From assembly GCA_000320605.2 (NCBI GenBank), contig KB445796.1:1683698-1747697 (forward strand): 64,000 nt of DNA, written 5' to 3'. Origin of the DNA: Gelatoporia subvermispora B (Eukaryota; Basidiomycota; Agaricomycetes; Polyporales; Gelatoporiaceae). Every line of letters starts with the position of its first letter. Within the stretch, counting starts at the first letter, position 1. This document shows positions 60,506-64,000 of this stretch, piece after piece. Below the pieces are notes generated by a model, which was not told where the DNA came from, ran no database searches, and saw nothing but the letters and a program-made list of their open reading frames with translations. The translations under genes were made by a program, and so were the position numbers.

Positions 60506-62126
60506 ATGCACATATCCAATATACTGTTAACGCTTCGCAAGGCAAAGGAGTTGAGTCAGGTCCTCAGGTTCGTCCTTGTTCTCAAAATTCGTTTTCAGCG
60601 CTCACAAAAAATTGACACTGATCTGTCACAGACCAGTCATAGTGTGGACTACGCCATTGCTATCTGTCTTTTGTGACCAGGTCTCTTCAGCTTCAGGAGC
60701 TTGATGCGGCACTTACAAGTACCGTCGTGGCAATCCGGGGTGCGCTGAACGCGCATCGGCCCATCAACCGGCTTCCTCCGGAGGTTTTGTGAGCGAAGAA
60801 TTTCACCATGCCCCGCAGTCACAAGAGATCGAGGTGCCATCGCCATGGTCAACTTCTCTCCGTGATTGCGCAGATTTGTTTCCGCTCGCATTGGTCTGCA
60901 ATTACTGGCACCATGTTACACCGAATACCCCATTCCTGTGGACGGACATTAACCCATCGTACTCACAGGATCTGTGTCTTATTCGCGCTCGGAAATTTCT
61001 TCTGAAACTGGTGCTGGAGCCGCGACACCATCTCTTCTTCGATCGTGCTATGTCTATCGCACATCCGATACTGCACTGCAACTGCAGAGGGCTTCGCTCG
61101 GAGACTCTAAACAAGACGTCTACTCCGTACCTCGAAATCTCGACAATCACTAATTATTGGAGCCCGAATTCATCTGGCGGTGTGGTATTTCAGCGCCATA
61201 CACCTAGCTTACATCAGCTCACTCTCGAGAGTTCGGTAATCTCTGCCAGTCGTTTCTCTAAACTTCTAAGGCTATTGCTGGATCCTTGTCAGAGAGTTCC
61301 GCTATCCAGGCTTCATGAGCTTTTATCCCACTCCCCGATGCTTCAAGATCTCTTGCTTCGTGGGATCAGATTATTAGATGATGCGGCACTTCCTAACGAT
61401 AAAGCGCACCTTGGACAACTCCGTCCAACGCATATATGTGACATCTGTCCTTCTTCCATAGATGCGATTCTCTCCTGCATCTCGATCATTCCTGAGACGG
61501 TGATCTGCATCGATACCTCCTCCGCGTTTTTGTTGATGGATGTCACAGAGCTTGCAATTAGGTCCTTGCACTATACCTGTGTCATCACAGCTAAAGGAGG
61601 GGCTTCTGCTTTTCAGACCGTGCCGAAGGTTAATCCCACCGTATGGCCTCGCCACCTACTGGATGGACACCATCTGTTTCGCATCCGGAAACTTTGGGCT
61701 GCTTTCACGTGGATGACTCATGTGGAGCCCTATCGATTGTTTCTGCGATCAATGAAAAACTTGACAATCCTGTTTCTCCGTCCTGAGAGAAGTCTCAGCT
61801 TCTTGCACCTCTTCCTCTCTCGTGATGGGGAAAGACCTTTGTGTTCCGACCTCACCACTCTGCACATACAGTCCGTTGAATCCAGCTTACACGACATCGC
61901 ACAGCTTCGCCGATTCCTTCTTCATCGTTCACACATCAACCTTTCGATACGAAATCTGATAGTGGAATACGCTCAAGAATCCAGTGATAGCGCCGAGGAT
62001 ACGAAGCAACTAGCTCCCTATGTGGAACATGTTGAACTCATTTACTCACATGAGTTGTCGCGTATGACTCTGCCCAAGACGTGCAACGAGCAGTTGAACG
62101 GGTGGTGGAAGCCCTGGGGAGATTGA
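60506..62126 (+). pseudogene. F-box protein with an apparent frameshift in the F-box
   Basis: F-box proteins recruit targets to SCF ubiquitin ligases. A likely first exon 60506-60559 (MHISNILLTLRKAKELSQ) joins 60691 on (LQELDAALTSTVVAIRGALN), leading into the F-box opening INRLPPEVL. There the frame meets TGA at 60790. In the neighbouring frame the protein goes on from 60789 as SEEFHHAPQSQ..., then LVCNYWHHVTPNTPFLWTDI, just as the rest of an F-box would read, and stays open for about 445 codons to 62124-62126. The two parts align with LPPEVLSEIF if two bases (tg at 60790-60791) are removed. Either it is a pseudogene, a base-call error, or an unusual intron (a gtgagc donor is present at 60789). 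The region after the F-box carries Leu-rich repeats of helix and strand (LHQLTLESSVISASRFSKLL), common in this fungal family. Confidence 0.62.
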
Positions 62127-63913
62127 GGTGGCTTCCGTTTACACGTTCTGACTGCAATCCTACTGATTGTACTGATTGGATCATACGTAGCACTTGCATT
62201 TGCGCACTGCCTGCTGGACCTTCCGAACTCGAGTCAACATTGGGCGAACTCCTCGCTAACACGATGTGTCTCGCCCACCACTATCGTATCAATGCGCTTG
62301 ATTCCGTCTGTTAAATCTTTCGCACACTTCGCGCTTCGTGGTATCAACTAATCGTTCCATACTAAGATATTCCAATACGCAAAAGTCACAACAGGCGCGC
62401 GTAATGTAGGACTTCCTTATATTGACGTCGTCCGTTCCCAAGTCTTTGCCAATTGGATAGGTGGACAGGGCGTTTTTTTGGTTTTTCTCTGATTCAGTTC
62501 ATGTTTATCAGCTTCTCTACTGCCTGTGCCATCAAGCCTACGCCAAATATGTGGGAAAGCTGTCTACCGTGAGAGACCCGACTCGAATTCTCGATCTACT
62601 TCATCGCTGACAATACCTCATCTACTCTACAGAACGACAATTTTCCTTTCTTGATAGATAGCAGCCGTACTGCACTTCTTCACCGTCACGATGGGACTCG
62701 GTATAAGGGAGTGTAGACTTTCGACCCACTGGCACACCTAGCATCATGGCGAACTGGCTCTCATCTTCCCAACTTTGTGTGCAAGGATATCCTGGAGTAA
62801 TCGTAGTGTCCACTTTTTCGAGACGTATCTGTAGATGTCTATCAGATGATTCGCTCTGCGCAAGCTCTGGGTGACCCTCGTTTTCCTTGTATTTCGGCGT
62901 GCGCATATCGTCCCGAGGCTGAAGTTTGTGAGCCTTTACTTGATGGAGCCGTATTACGACTCACAGCGTCTTTCAGCTCAGGGATATAGATGTCGCGCTC
63001 ACGAGGACTTCAACAACAGTTAAAATTGAGCGCAACTCCTACCGTTCAGTCAAACTACCCCTTCCCATCAAAACTTTTGAGCGTACTCAAGCAAGGGACC
63101 ATCCGCGGCCCCACCCTCACTGGACACCCCGCTGTTATGGAACAGCTTCACCGGCACGTTGACACTGTACAACTGTCTTCGGCATTTCTGCCTGATGCCG
63201 CTCAGCGTGATTCTAAACTAGAGACACACGACTCTGTCTGGAGCCTGCTATCCGCGCAGCATACTATCTGTGAGCTTCACCGCCACTGTGCGATGGTCGA
63301 CTTCCCAAATGTGTACATCCTTGACACGCCATAGGTGCCGCGGCCGGGGACTGATGGTGCAATCTCATACATGCTCGAGGATTGTGTCCAAGAACTGTAG
63401 CAGCTTACACTAAGGCAATCGGCCATCCCTTACAACATTTAAGAGGGGGCTCAGGGAACTATGTATGGCTGGCTGCAACGTGTCGTTAGTGAGGATACAA
63501 GACCTGTTCCTTGGTTCCCCCGGCTTCGAGGGTGTCGTGTTGTTGCGGATCACGTCGCGCGGTCGAGGCCTTCCTTCAACCCTATCAGGCTAGCGTATGT
63601 CCAACATCTGCGCAGTCTTGACATCTGCCGCTTGGACAGCGCGCATTTGGTCCCAAAATGTGATCCTTATCACTGTTCTGCCGCACACAGGGATGTGCGA
63701 TGGACTGATGACACCGGGGGTCAAGGCGCGTGAACTCGTTTTCAACAGAAGTTGACATCGATTTGTTTTGAAGCAGGCATCGTAGAGAATATCAAAACCA
63801 GGGATTTGACCGCTTCAGGCTTGCGGAAGTAGAAGATGTATCTCCCGCTAGACATCTGCCGAATTTCGGGGTCCGAGATCAAGCACAACCCTGGCCGCAC
63901 ATGTCTCAGCACT
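62127..63913. other. About 1.8 kb without a recognised gene
   Basis: Open frames at 62622-62906 (-), 62990-63334 (+) and 63461-63733 (+) have no domain that I know and uneven composition. A T-run of eight lies at about 62472-62479. It may contain the decayed 3' end of the F-box gene (62081-62314 frame) and unknown remnants. Confidence 0.4.
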
Positions 63914-64000
63914 TTGCAGCGCCGCTTCTAGATCATCAACATACGCCAGATCTTTGTTACTGCGCATGATTGGTCACTCGCTCCCTGCGACTGCGACTTC
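63914..64000 (+). pseudogene. CmcJ-like oxygenase remnant 4 (cut by right edge)
   Basis: About 87 bases match exon 2 of the gene at 44080-45017: tgcagcgccgcttctagatc, atcaacatacgccagatc and attggtcactcgctccctgc, corresponding to codons for LQRRFQIINLWRPIS..DWPLALCDY. A premature TAG (ttctagatc) replaces the codon for Gln (ttccaaatc) and several bases are missing. It carries on past the window. Confidence 0.8.

Noticed and set aside
62990..63334. Plus-strand open frame of 114 codons, considered as a transposon or kinase fragment
   Set aside because: I could not match any transposase, reverse transcriptase or kinase motif.

Overview
This window is nuclear DNA from a filamentous basidiomycete, most likely an Agaricomycete (mushroom or polypore group). 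The genes are split by many short introns of about 45-70 bases with GT..AG ends. The encoded families are typical of that class: DUF6533 and DUF6534 membrane proteins, CmcJ-like oxygenases, DUF7962-type glutathione transferases, an SSK1-type receiver, intron-bearing polyubiquitin and a Rad26/ATRIP homologue. Bacterial features (operons, Shine-Dalgarno sites, CRISPR) are absent and not expected. All exon maps here were made by eye from reading frames and splice motifs; no alignment or RNA evidence was available.

Layout. 1-13.1 kb is mostly housekeeping: a Rad26/ATRIP checkpoint protein (cut by the left edge), the nonsense-mediated decay factor UPF2, a coiled-coil protein with a glycine-every-four-residues repeat, an amidohydrolase-like protein and the very-long-chain 3-oxoacyl-CoA reductase IFA38. 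13.6-20.6 kb holds two tandem gene pairs: two glutathione transferases (+) and two phytanoyl-CoA-dioxygenase-like genes (-). 20.7-34.3 kb, all on the minus strand, carries a proline-rich protein, a mitochondrial carrier, an NFKBIL1-like protein, a DUF6534 membrane protein and a six-unit polyubiquitin gene.

34.5-57.5 kb is a duplication-rich accessory region on the plus strand. A 2.3-kb segment with a seven-helix-type membrane protein gene is repeated in tandem; the upstream gene copy is broken and the downstream one intact. Next come an uncharacterised conserved gene and a short SSK1-like response regulator. Then a cassette of CmcJ/AsaB-like oxygenase plus DUF6533 membrane protein is repeated: the first oxygenase is intact, the later ones are eroded fragments, while the DUF6533 genes are retained as four full-length copies and one N-terminal relic. 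A further oxygenase scrap lies at the right edge.

57.5-64 kb returns to a core gene (NDUFV1, the 51-kDa subunit of respiratory complex I), followed by an F-box protein with an apparent frameshift and about 1.8 kb with no recognisable gene.

The main biological signal is the cassette array at 44-57.5 kb together with the neighbouring cluster of three unrelated-by-name, polytopic orphan membrane protein families. No toxin, virus or intact transposable element was recognised.
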